From Micromonospora sp. RHAY321 (lineage in GTDB: Bacteria; Actinomycetota; Actinomycetes; Mycobacteriales; Micromonosporaceae), in NCBI RefSeq assembly GCF_023896955.1, contig NZ_JAMHIW010000001.1, positions 1 through 64,000 on the forward strand: 64,000 nt of DNA, given 5' to 3'. Shown one piece after another: positions 16,582-24,497 of the stretch (position 1 is the first letter of the stretch; every line of letters begins with the position of its first letter). The position numbers were made by a program, and so were the translations under genes. The notes beneath the pieces are model-generated. The model saw only the letters and a program-made list of their open reading frames with translations, had not been told where the DNA came from and did not search any database.

Positions 16582-18003
16582 ATGCTTTCCGCGCTCGATC
16601 GTCGGCACACCGTCGCGCCGCCCGGCTACAGCCGGTGGTTGATTCCTCCTGCGGCGTTGGCCATCCACCTGTGTATCGGCCAGGTCTACGCGACCAGCGT
16701 CTACAAGAACTCGCTGATCGCCCACTTCGACACCAGTCAGACCGCCATCGGGGTGATCTTCAGCATCGCGATCGTGATGCTGGGGCTGTCCGCCGCGGTC
16801 GCCGGGACCTGGGTGGAGGCGAACGGCCCGCGTAAGGCGATGTTCGTGTCGGCCTGCTTCTGGGCGGCGGGCTTCCTGGTGGGTTCGCTGGGCATCGCCA
16901 CGAAGCAGTTGTGGCTGCTCTACCTGGGGTACGGGTTGCTCGGCGGCATCGGTCTGGGGATCGGCTACATCTCCCCGGTCTCCACGTTGATCAAGTGGTT
17001 CCCCGACCGTCCGGGCCTGGCAACCGGGCTGGCGATCATGGGATTCGGTGGCGGGGCGATGGTGGCCTCTCCCCTGTCGCGTCAGTTGCTGTCGTTCTTC
17101 GACCCCGGTTACGACCCGTCCAACGCGGGCTCGACGGCGTCGGGCAATGCCCTGGTGTGGTTGTTCGTGACGCTCGGCCTCGGCTACTTCGTCATCATGA
17201 TGTTCGGGGTGGCGAACGTGCGGGTGCCGGCGCCGGACTGGCGTCCGGCTGGCTTCGACCCGGCGACGGTGGCCGCGAAGCCGTTGGTCACCACGGCGAA
17301 CGTGTCGGCGGCGAACGCCCTGAAGACCCGGTCGTTCTGGCTGCTGTGGGTGGTGTTGTTCTGCAACGTGACGGCGGGCATCGGGATCCTGGAACAGGCC
17401 AGCCCGATGATCCAGGACTTCTTCCGCGACAACGGCACCTCGGCGGTGTCGGTGGCGGCGGCCGGCGGGTTCGTCGGGCTGCTGTCGCTGTTCAACATGG
17501 CCGGCCGGTTCGCGTGGTCGTCCACCTCCGACCTGATCGGCCGCAAGCCGATCTACCTGGTGTACCTGGGTGTGGGCATGGTGCTGTACGCGCTGCTGGC
17601 CCTCGTCGGGCAGACGGCCACGGCCCTGTTCGTGCTGCTGGCCTGCGTGATCCTGTCGTTCTACGGCGGCGGTTTCGCCACGGTGCCGGCGTACCTGCGG
17701 GACCTGTTCGGCACGTACCAGGTGGGCGCGATCCACGGCCGTTTGCTGACCGCCTGGTCGGCGGCGGGCATCGCCGGCCCGCTGATCGTCAACGGGTTCC
17801 TCGACGCCCAGGGCAAGCCGGGCACGTTGACGGCGGCGGCGTACCGGCCGGCGCTGTTCACGATGGTCGGTGTGCTGGCGGTGGGCTTCGTGGCGAACCT
17901 GCTGATCAAGGCGGTGCCGGAGCGGTACCACGAGCCGGCGACCGGTGGAGACGGGAACGAGGGCACGACGCCGGTGGCGGCGGAGAGGAGTGGCACGCGA
18001 TGA
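16582..18003 (+). CDS. OFA-family (oxalate/formate-type) MFS transporter
   Basis: 473-residue, about 12-segment membrane protein. N-terminal SRWLIPPAALAIHLCIGQVYATSVYKN and YLGYGLLGGIGLGIGYISPVSTLIKWFPDRPGLATG are typical of the oxalate:formate antiporter family; motif WSSTSDLIGRKP follows the central loop. ATG at 16582 with GGAGAGGAAG upstream. No oxalate decarboxylation genes (oxc, frc) are nearby, so the substrate is open. Overlaps the next gene by four bases. Confidence 0.9.
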   Translation: MLSALDRRHTVAPPGYSRWLIPPAALAIHLCIGQVYATSVYKNSLIAHFDTSQTAIGVIFSIAIVMLGLSAAVAGTWVEANGPRKAMFVSACFWAAGFLVGSLGIATKQLWLLYLGYGLLGGIGLGIGYISPVSTLIKWFPDRPGLATGLAIMGFGGGAMVASPLSRQLLSFFDPGYDPSNAGSTASGNALVWLFVTLGLGYFVIMMFGVANVRVPAPDWRPAGFDPATVAAKPLVTTANVSAANALKTRSFWLLWVVLFCNVTAGIGILEQASPMIQDFFRDNGTSAVSVAAAGGFVGLLSLFNMAGRFAWSSTSDLIGRKPIYLVYLGVGMVLYALLALVGQTATALFVLLACVILSFYGGGFATVPAYLRDLFGTYQVGAIHGRLLTAWSAAGIAGPLIVNGFLDAQGKPGTLTAAAYRPALFTMVGVLAVGFVANLLIKAVPERYHEPATGGDGNEGTTPVAAERSGTR

Positions 18004-18125
18004 GCGACGACGGTCGGCAGGGGCAGCAGGCCCGGTTGTGGATCTCCTGGCTGGTGGTGGGGGCACTGCTCGGCTACGGGGTGATCCAGACGGTGATCAC
18101 GGCAGCGAAGTTGTTCACCCACTGA
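18000..18125 (+). CDS. MFS transporter small subunit (41-residue membrane protein)
   Basis: Small one-segment membrane protein: a polar N-terminus (SDDGRQGQQARLW) then a hydrophobic helix ISWLVVGALLGYGVIQTVI. ATG overlaps the stop of the OFA transporter (ATGA), so it is translationally coupled. This matches the short protein that regularly accompanies OFA-family MFS genes in bacteria and is named as their small subunit; its function is not established. Confidence 0.85.
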   Translation: MSDDGRQGQQARLWISWLVVGALLGYGVIQTVITAAKLFTH

Positions 18126-18127
18126 CG

Positions 18128-18167
18128 CTCGGGGTGGGTGTCGCGCAACCGCGGCACCCACCCCGAG
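18128..18167. terminator. Bidirectional terminator hairpin
   Basis: Arms CTCGGGGTGGGTG (18128-18140) and CACCCACCCCGAG (18155-18167), continued inward by CGCG/CGCG around loop CAAC. It starts three bases after the small-subunit stop and lies before the stop of the convergent SDR gene. Confidence 0.85.
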
Positions 18168-18173
18168 GGTGGG

Positions 18174-18902
18174 TCAGAGGCCGCCGGAGACGCGCAGGAC
18201 GGTGCCGGTGGCGTACGACGCGTCCGGGCCGAGCAGCCAGGCGATGGCGGCCGCGATCTCGTCGGGTTCCCCGGCGCGGCCCAGGGGGATGCGCCCGACG
18301 GCGGTGTCGGCGCGGTCGGGTACGCCGGAGTCCGCGTGGATGTCGGTGCGCACGATGCCGGGGGCGACGCCGTTGACGCGGATGCCCCGCGGCGCGAGTT
18401 CCTTGGACAGGCCGACGGTGAGGGTGTCGGTGGCGGCCTTGACCGCGGCGTAGTGCACGTACTCCCCGGGGCTGCCCAGGGTGGCGGCGGCGGAGGACAC
18501 GTTGACGATGGCGCCGCCGTCGGTCATCCGGCGGGCGGCCTGCTGGGCGCACAGGACGTACCCGATGAGGTTGACGTCGACGACCCGGCGCAGGTCGTCG
18601 ACGCGCAGCTCGGTGAAGGGCCCGATGGGGCTGGTGACGCCGGCGTTGTTGACCAGACCGGTGAGTGGGCCGAGCTGCGCGGCGGCCTCGAACAGGTCGT
18701 CGACCTGCTCGGGGTCGGTGGTGTCGGCGCACACCGCGACGGCCTGTGCGCCGGCGGCGTGCAGGTCGGCCAGGACGGCGCTGGCGGCGGCGTGGTCGCG
18801 GCGGTAGCACAGGGCGACGTGGTGCCCGGCCGCGGCGAGACGGCGGGCGGTGGCCGCCCCGATGCCGCGGCCGCCGCCGGTGATGACGGTGACGGGTGCC
18901 AT
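18174..18902 (-). CDS. SDR-family oxidoreductase
   Basis: 242-residue classical SDR. TGGGRGIG cofactor loop near residue 9, NNAG near 88, catalytic Ser in NVSSAAATLGS and YAAVK, C-terminal TGTVLRVSGGL. It resembles glucose-1-dehydrogenase-like and FabG-like enzymes. ATG at 18902 has GGGAGG four bases upstream. Divergent from the patatin gene. Substrate unknown. Confidence 0.9.
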   Translation of the reverse strand: MAPVTVITGGGRGIGAATARRLAAAGHHVALCYRRDHAAASAVLADLHAAGAQAVAVCADTTDPEQVDDLFEAAAQLGPLTGLVNNAGVTSPIGPFTELRVDDLRRVVDVNLIGYVLCAQQAARRMTDGGAIVNVSSAAATLGSPGEYVHYAAVKAATDTLTVGLSKELAPRGIRVNGVAPGIVRTDIHADSGVPDRADTAVGRIPLGRAGEPDEIAAAIAWLLGPDASYATGTVLRVSGGL

Positions 18903-18994
18903 GGTGCCTCCCGCTGTCTGTTGTCTGGGGCCGCGTACCGGTCGCGCCGACGCTACCGTGACCGGCGCGGGTCGGTCGTCGAGAGGAGAGTCAC

Positions 18995-19840
18995 ATGGAG
19001 CGGGCGTTGGTGCTCGGTGGCGGCGGGGTGACGGGCGTGGCCTGGGAGCTGGGGCTGCTGGCGGGGCTGGCCGAGCGGGGCGTGGCGGTGTCCGACGCCG
19101 ATCTGGTGGTGGGCACGTCGGCCGGCTCGGTGGTCGGCGCGCAGGTGTGTTCGGGGATGCCGCTGGAGCAGTTGTACGAGGCGCAGCTCGCGCCGCCGTC
19201 GGGTGAGCTGGCGGCACGGCTGGGGTTCGCGGCCCTGGCGCGGCTGGTGTGGGCCGGTGGTCGTACCCGCGACGCGGTGCGGTCCCGGGCGCGCATCGGG
19301 GCGATGGCGCTGGCGGCGCGTACCCCGTCGGAGGCATCGCGGCGGACGGTGATCGAGGCGCGCCTGCCGGGCCGGGAGTGGCCTGCCCAGCGGCTGCTGG
19401 TGACCGCGGTGGACGCGGCCTCGGGTGAGTTCGTGGTGTTCGACGCCGACAGCGGGGTGTCCCTGGTGGATGCGGTGGGTGCCAGTTGCGCGGTGCCCGG
19501 GGTGTGGCCGCCGGTGACGATCGGCGAGCGACGCTACGTCGACGGCGGGATGCGCTCGACGGTGAACGCGGACCTGGCGGCGGACGCCCGGCGGGTGCTG
19601 GTGATCGCGCCGACGTCGGCGGCGTTCGGGCCGATGCCACGACTGTCGGCGCAGGTGGCCGGCCTGCGCGACGCCGGAGCACGGGTCGCGGTCGTGACAC
19701 CGGACGAGGCGGCCCGCAAGGCGATCGGGCGCAACGTGCTGGATCCGGCGCGACGGGCCGGATCGGCGCGGGCGGGCCGGGCGCAGGCCGCCGAGGTGGC
19801 CGACGAGGTGGCCGACGAGGTGGCGGCGCTCTGGGCGTGA
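18995..19840 (+). CDS. Patatin-like phospholipase
   Basis: 281-residue lipid acyl hydrolase of the patatin family. Oxyanion loop LGGGGVTGVAWELG at the N-terminus, nucleophile in GTSAGS, and catalytic Asp in YVDGGM. The Ser-Asp dyad is complete. ATG at 18995 with GAGAGGAGAG upstream. No signal peptide, so it probably acts in the cytosol on membrane lipids or acyl thioesters. It is 45 bp upstream of the peroxiredoxin gene and may be co-transcribed. Confidence 0.9.
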   Translation: MERALVLGGGGVTGVAWELGLLAGLAERGVAVSDADLVVGTSAGSVVGAQVCSGMPLEQLYEAQLAPPSGELAARLGFAALARLVWAGGRTRDAVRSRARIGAMALAARTPSEASRRTVIEARLPGREWPAQRLLVTAVDAASGEFVVFDADSGVSLVDAVGASCAVPGVWPPVTIGERRYVDGGMRSTVNADLAADARRVLVIAPTSAAFGPMPRLSAQVAGLRDAGARVAVVTPDEAARKAIGRNVLDPARRAGSARAGRAQAAEVADEVADEVAALWA

Positions 19841-19885
19841 TCGCTTACGCTCACCGCCTGTCTGCTCGGACAACGGAGGTGCGCG

Positions 19886-20347
19886 GTGGCGGGTGTGAGT
19901 GTCGGCGACGTGGTCGAGGACTTCGAGCTGCCCGATGAGACGGGCACGCCACGGCGGCTGTCGGAGTTCCTGGCGGCGGGGCCGGTGGTGCTGTTCTTCT
20001 ACCCGGCGGCCATGACCCGGGGCTGCACGGCCGAGAGTTGCCACTTCCGCGACCTGGCGGCGGAGTTCGCGGCCGTGGGCGCGTCCCGCGTGGGCATCAG
20101 CCGGGACAGCGTGCGGAAGCAGGCGGAGTTCTCCCGGCTGCACGGCTTCGACTATCCGCTGTTGTCGGACCCGGACGGTGTGATCGCCCAGCGGTTCGGG
20201 GTGCGGCGGCGGCTGCCCTTGGGGCCGCTGAGCATGAAGCGGATGACGTTCGTCATCGGCGCGGACCGGCGGGTGGTCGAGGTGATCCACAGCGAGGTCA
20301 GCATGAACGACCACGCCGACCGGGCGCTGCGGGCGTTGGGCGGCTGA
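19886..20347 (+). CDS. Peroxiredoxin (BCP/AhpC-TSA type)
   Basis: 153-residue thiol peroxidase. Peroxidatic Cys in MTRGCTAESCHF, the BCP-type TxxCTxExC motif in which the second Cys five residues on can act as resolving Cys. VVLFFYPAAM and DPDGVIAQRFGV complete the fold. GTG at 19886 has GGAGG six bases upstream. Reduces hydroperoxides in the cytosol; partner thioredoxin not in the window. Confidence 0.92.
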   Translation: MAGVSVGDVVEDFELPDETGTPRRLSEFLAAGPVVLFFYPAAMTRGCTAESCHFRDLAAEFAAVGASRVGISRDSVRKQAEFSRLHGFDYPLLSDPDGVIAQRFGVRRRLPLGPLSMKRMTFVIGADRRVVEVIHSEVSMNDHADRALRALGG

Positions 20348-20430
20348 GCGGGCGTGCACCCCGTGCGGCGCGTGTCGCAGCCGGCTGGTATCACTACAGC
20401 AATCAAACAGGTGTACGGAAGAGGGTTCTG

Positions 20431-21129
20431 ATGGATGCCGGCCAGGGTTTGTCCACTGACGAGGTGCAGAGCCTGCGGGAGGCGTTGGCGGCCGGGCGTA
20501 AGCCACGGGTGGTGTTCACCGCCTCGGCGGGGCAGATCGCCGGTCAGGTGGGCCAGGTGGTCGAGCTGACCGATCCCGAGGTGTCCGACGAGTTCGTGGT
20601 GGTGCGCTTCGGTCGCGACGAGCTGCCGTTCTCCCCCGCGGATCTGGCGGTGGCGCCCAAGGGCGCCGGTCGTCGGGTGGTGGAGCCGAAGCCGGAGCCG
20701 CCGGTGCAGGAGCCGCCCGCGGTGGCGGAGCCCGAGTTCGTGTTGGACACGCCGCGGGTGCCGACGCCGCGGCGGGAGGAGCCGAAGGTGGAGCACGTGG
20801 ACCAGCAGGTGGAGAAGGCGCCGGCGCGGCGGGTGGCCAAGGCCGCGAAGCCGAAGAGCCCGGCGGGCCTGACGGTGACGCTGGCGTACGCCGACGGCGA
20901 GTGGACGGTCGCCGCGCAGCAGGGCAGCAAGGCGCTTGCCAAGCCGTACGTGGTGAAGCCGGCGGAGGCGTTGAAGATGGTGGCGCTGGTCGACGTGCCG
21001 GGCGTGCAGGAGGCGGTGGAGCAGATCCTCGGCACCGAGCGGGCCGAGGCGGAGCAGCAGGCGGAGAAGCTGCGCGCGGAGCTGGCCGAGATCGAGGCCC
21101 GGCTGGCGGAGCTGCGCGAGGCGCGCTGA
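20431..21129 (+). CDS. Conserved actinobacterial protein with C-terminal coiled coil, unknown function
   Basis: 232 residues. Residues 1-75 form a compact domain (VVFTASAGQIAGQVGQVVELTDPEVSDEF). A long Pro/Glu/Arg-rich linker follows (about 80-150). Residues 150-195 read LTVTLAYADGEWTVAAQQGSKALAKPYVV. The end is a charged coiled coil (AEQQAEKLRAELAEIEARL). No enzymatic motif. ATG at 20431 after GAGGG. The layout suggests a scaffold or nucleoid/ribosome-associated factor, but I do not recognise the family. Confidence 0.7.
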   Translation: MDAGQGLSTDEVQSLREALAAGRKPRVVFTASAGQIAGQVGQVVELTDPEVSDEFVVVRFGRDELPFSPADLAVAPKGAGRRVVEPKPEPPVQEPPAVAEPEFVLDTPRVPTPRREEPKVEHVDQQVEKAPARRVAKAAKPKSPAGLTVTLAYADGEWTVAAQQGSKALAKPYVVKPAEALKMVALVDVPGVQEAVEQILGTERAEAEQQAEKLRAELAEIEARLAELREAR

Positions 21130-21153
21130 CCGTCCCGGCCCCTCGGTACGGGG

Positions 21154-21606
21154 TCAGCGTCGGGTGTGGTGCTCCAGCAGTCGGGTGAGCAGCCGGGTCA
21201 GTTGGTCGCGTTCGTCGGTGGACAACGGGGCGAGCAGGTCCTGCTGCACCCGCTGCACGGTCTGCCCCATCCGGCGGGCCTCGTCGGCGCCGGCGTCGGT
21301 GAGGCTGATGACGTTGCGGCGACGGTCGGCCGGGTCGGGGGCGCGTACCACCAATCCCCGGCCGGCCAGGTCGTTGACTGCCGCCACGACGTCGCTGCGG
21401 TCGATGCCGCAGCGCCGGCCGAGGTCGGCCTGGCTGGCCGGGCCGTCCTCGGCCAGTGCGGTGAGCAGGCGGTAGTGGTAGCCCCGCAGGTCGTGCGCGG
21501 CGAAGCCCTCGCTGATCAGGCGGGCGGCGTGGCTGGCGGTCTGGTTGAGCAGCCAGCTGGGGGTGGTGCGCAGCCCGGCGGGTGACTGCGGGCCGGTGGA
21601 ATCCAT
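21154..21606 (-). CDS. MarR-family transcriptional regulator
   Basis: 150-residue winged-helix regulator: GYHYRLLTALAEDGPASQADLGRRCGIDRSDVVAAVNDL followed by wing ADRRRNVISLTDAG, a standard MarR layout. ATG at 21606 preferred to GTG at 21636. Divergent from a second MarR-type gene, with a 34-bp palindrome between them, so they probably bind the same site or each other's promoter. Confidence 0.88.
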   Translation of the reverse strand: MDSTGPQSPAGLRTTPSWLLNQTASHAARLISEGFAAHDLRGYHYRLLTALAEDGPASQADLGRRCGIDRSDVVAAVNDLAGRGLVVRAPDPADRRRNVISLTDAGADEARRMGQTVQRVQQDLLAPLSTDERDQLTRLLTRLLEHHTRR

Positions 21607-21653
21607 GCGCGGCAGCCTACCAGGATTCGTTGGCACGACCCACGATTCGTGTT

Positions 21654-21687
21654 ATGTTGGCAGCACCAACGTTGGTCCTGCCAACAT
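21654..21687. promoter_or_regulatory. 34-bp near-perfect palindrome between two MarR genes
   Basis: Outer arms ATGTTGGCAG (21654-21663) and CTGCCAACAT (21678-21687) and inner palindrome ACCAACGTTGGT (21665-21676) share one centre of symmetry; only the C/C pair at 21664/21677 breaks it. It can also be read as two MarR-type sites back to back. It lies 47 bp from one start and 16 bp from the other. Confidence 0.85.
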
Positions 21688-21703
21688 CTCTTGCGGAGGC
21701 GTC

Positions 21704-22144
21704 ATGTCCACTCCACCGATCCTCAACGGCCAGGTCATCGGCCAGGCCCACTACGCCACCCGAGCCCTGCTCGAACGAGCCGTCGCCCCACTCGGGCTCA
21801 CCTTCGCCCAGGTGCTCGTGCTCAACGCCCTCGCCGACGGCCCCGTCGACCGGGCACGGCTCGTGCACCGGATCACCAGCACCCTCAAGGTCGACGAGCC
21901 GACCGTGCACACGGTGATCGGTCAGCTCGTCGACGCCGACCTCGTCCACGCCGGCGACGGCGAGCCGCAGGTGTCCCTCACCGAGACCGGCCGCGACACG
22001 CAGAGCAGCATCAGTGCCGACGTCGCGGGCATCGCCGCCCGGCTCTACGCGGACATCCCGACCGACGAGATGAGCACGGCCGCACGGGTGCTCAGGCTGG
22101 TCACCGACCGCGCGAACACCGAACTGGCGGCGAGCAGGACCTGA
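21704..22144 (+). CDS. MarR-like transcriptional regulator
   Basis: 146 residues with winged-helix layout (LTFAQVLVLNALADGPVDRARLVHRITSTLKVDEPTVHTVIGQLVDADLV, LTETGRDT). Unlike its divergent neighbour it lacks the usual DxRxxxV wing, so it may have altered DNA contacts. ATG at 21704 has GGAGG four bases upstream. Its stop abuts the stop of the convergent acetyltransferase. It may act as partner or antagonist of the other MarR protein. Confidence 0.75.
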   Translation: MSTPPILNGQVIGQAHYATRALLERAVAPLGLTFAQVLVLNALADGPVDRARLVHRITSTLKVDEPTVHTVIGQLVDADLVHAGDGEPQVSLTETGRDTQSSISADVAGIAARLYADIPTDEMSTAARVLRLVTDRANTELAASRT

Positions 22145-23338
22145 TCAGAAGTAGTCGAGCAGCTGCACCGGCCCGCCGACGGTCAACAGGTCGAGGGCGG
22201 CCGGGTCGGTGCCGGCGGCGTGCTGCAGCAGCCCGGCCTGGGCGACCGAGCGGGCGTGGGCGGCACCGGCGTAGAGCAGGGCGAAACCGCGGACGCTCAA
22301 CCGCAGGTCGGCCTCGCCGCCGATCCGGGCGAGTTCGGCGGCGCCGTCGGCGACGGTCAACCGCCACGTGCCGGTGTTCCACTGCGCGAGCTCGTCGGTG
22401 AGGGCGAAGTCGACGGTGCCCCGGGCGTGAGCGGGCCAGCCGCGCATGGCGACGGCCCGGGCCACGTCCACCGGCCGGTGCATCCACAGGTCCCGTTCGT
22501 GCTCGCGGGCCGACGCCAGCGGCAGGTGGACGCTGACGGCGTCGCCGTCGAGCAGGCACAGCCGCAGGGTCGGTGCGACGCTGGCCCAACTGCCGAGCAC
22601 GCCGACGAGTTCGCGGGCGGCCTCGGCGGTGCTGGCCAGGGCCTCGTCGACGGTGAGCACGGAGTCGGCGCCGTAGCCACGGCCCCGCTGCCAACTGGCG
22701 TAGCCGACGAGGTCCCCGGCGTCCTCGACCAGGGTCAGCCCGTCGCCGGGCAGGCCGCCGTCGGCGGCGTAGAAGTCGAACAGCTCACCCCGGCGGGTGA
22801 GCGGGCCGTTGCGGTGTCGGGTGACCCGCTCGTACAGGGCGGCGACGGCCGGCAGGTCGGCGGGCGTGCCGGCGCGGACGGCCAACCGGGGGTCCGGCCG
22901 GTGCCGGGGCAACGCCACGGTCGGCAGGTCGACGGTACGCAGCACGCCGGTGGCCTCCCACCCGCAGGCGCGATAGGGCGCGACGACGGTCGGGTAGAGC
23001 GCACTCAGCGCCGCACCCCGTTCGTGGGCGCCGCGCAGCAGCGCGGTGAGCATGGCCCGGGCCACGCCGCGGCCCCGCGCCTCGGGAGCGACCGCCACGC
23101 CGGCGACGTCGGCGGCGGGCACCACCCGCCCCGACCACCACTGGTCGTGGTGCAGGTCGACGGCCTTGCCGACGAGCCGGCCAGCATCGTCGAACGCGCC
23201 GTAGCGGGTCAGGCCGGGCACCGGCCTGGTGACGTGCGGCGGTCGCTGCGGGTCGGATCCGAAGGCGAACCGGCCCAGCTCCCAGGCGGCGTCGAGGTCG
23301 TCGGCGGTGAGTTCGCGGACGTGTACGGCGGTCGGCAT
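22145..23338 (-). CDS. Eis-like GNAT acetyltransferase (tandem GNAT + SCP2)
   Basis: 397-residue protein with the Eis-family build: N-terminal GNAT with acetyl-CoA loop VAVAPEARGRGVARAMLTALL, a second GNAT-like domain (residues about 160-290), and a C-terminal sterol-carrier-like domain ending QLLDYF, whose terminal carboxylate acts as general base in characterised Eis proteins. The family multi-acetylates aminoglycosides and other amines. ATG at 23338. Downstream of cydAB with 147 bp between. Whether it gives drug resistance here is not shown. Confidence 0.88.
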   Translation of the reverse strand: MPTAVHVRELTADDLDAAWELGRFAFGSDPQRPPHVTRPVPGLTRYGAFDDAGRLVGKAVDLHHDQWWSGRVVPAADVAGVAVAPEARGRGVARAMLTALLRGAHERGAALSALYPTVVAPYRACGWEATGVLRTVDLPTVALPRHRPDPRLAVRAGTPADLPAVAALYERVTRHRNGPLTRRGELFDFYAADGGLPGDGLTLVEDAGDLVGYASWQRGRGYGADSVLTVDEALASTAEAARELVGVLGSWASVAPTLRLCLLDGDAVSVHLPLASAREHERDLWMHRPVDVARAVAMRGWPAHARGTVDFALTDELAQWNTGTWRLTVADGAAELARIGGEADLRLSVRGFALLYAGAAHARSVAQAGLLQHAAGTDPAALDLLTVGGPVQLLDYF

Positions 23339-23484
23339 CGGCACACCGTAGCGAGGCGGGTCCGCAACGACAGCCGATTTACGCCGGCATGATCGACACG
23401 ACCGCGATCTTGCACTTGCTGCCGCCGCATCGAGGGCATTCCACGCATCTCGGCGACCGGAACTGCGACCCGGCACCCCGCCGG

Positions 23485-24483
23485 TCAGTGCTGCGGGATG
23501 TTGGCCACGCCGATGCGCTTGCGGAACACCCAGTAGGTCCAGCCCTGGTAGGCCAGCACGACCGGGGTGAAGATCACCGCCACCCACGTCATGATCTTCA
23601 GGGTGTAGGGGGTGGAGGCGGCGTTGGTCGCCGTCAGGGTGCCCGCCGCGTCCAGCGTGGACGGCAGCACGTTCGGGAACAACGCCGCGAACAGCGTCGC
23701 CACCGCCAGGCCGATCGCCACGGCCGTGCCGGTGAACGCCCAGCCCTCCCGGCGTACCCGGGCGGCGGCCAGGCCACCGAGCAGAGCGAGGGCCGCGCCG
23801 ACGGCGAGCACGACGGCGGCCGCGCTGGAGCGGATGCTCAACGTCCAGGTCAGGAACCCGACCGCGAGCACGGCCGCGCCGACGCCCAGGCGCACCGCGA
23901 GGGCGCCGGCCCGCTCGCGGATGTCACCGGTGGTCTTCAGGGCGAGGAACACCGCGCCGTGGGTGAGGAACAGCGCGAGGGTGGTCGCGCCGCCGAGCAG
24001 GGCGTAGGGGTTGAGCAGGTCGACCAGACCGCCGACGTACTCGTGGTCGGCGTCCAGCGGCACTCCGCGCAGGATGTTGGCGAACGCGACACCCCACAGG
24101 ATCGCCGGCACCAGCGAGCCGACCACGATCGCCGCGTCCCAGCGACGCTTCCAGGACACCTCGGGGCGCTTGTGCCGGTACTCGAAGGCCACCCCGCGGG
24201 CGATCAGGGCCAGCAGGATCAGCAGCAGCGGCAGGTAGAAGCCGGAGAACAGGGTCGCGTACCACTCGGGGAAGGCGGCGAACATGGCGCCACCGGCGGT
24301 GATCAGCCACACCTCGTTGCCGTCCCAGACCGGGCCGATGGTGTTGATCAGGACGCGGCGTTCGCGGTCGTCGCGGCCGAGCACCGGCAGCAGCATGCCG
24401 ACGCCGAAGTCGAAGCCCTCCAGGATGAAGTAGCCGGTGAACAGCACGGCGACGAGGAGAAACCAGATGGTGGTCAGTTCCAC
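23485..24483 (-). CDS. cydB: Cytochrome bd ubiquinol/menaquinol oxidase subunit II
   Basis: 332-residue polytopic membrane protein. N-terminal TTIWFLLVAVLFTGYFILEGFDFGVGML and GPVWDGNEVWLITAGGAMFAAFP are hallmarks of CydB. GTG at 24483 has GGAG seven bases upstream. Lies 14 bp after cydA, same operon. With CydA it forms the high-affinity terminal oxidase that reduces oxygen with menaquinol. The cydDC exporter genes usually next in actinobacteria are absent here. Confidence 0.96.
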   Translation of the reverse strand: MELTTIWFLLVAVLFTGYFILEGFDFGVGMLLPVLGRDDRERRVLINTIGPVWDGNEVWLITAGGAMFAAFPEWYATLFSGFYLPLLLILLALIARGVAFEYRHKRPEVSWKRRWDAAIVVGSLVPAILWGVAFANILRGVPLDADHEYVGGLVDLLNPYALLGGATTLALFLTHGAVFLALKTTGDIRERAGALAVRLGVGAAVLAVGFLTWTLSIRSSAAAVVLAVGAALALLGGLAAARVRREGWAFTGTAVAIGLAVATLFAALFPNVLPSTLDAAGTLTATNAASTPYTLKIMTWVAVIFTPVVLAYQGWTYWVFRKRIGVANIPQH

Positions 24484-24497
24484 GATGGGCTCCGGGA

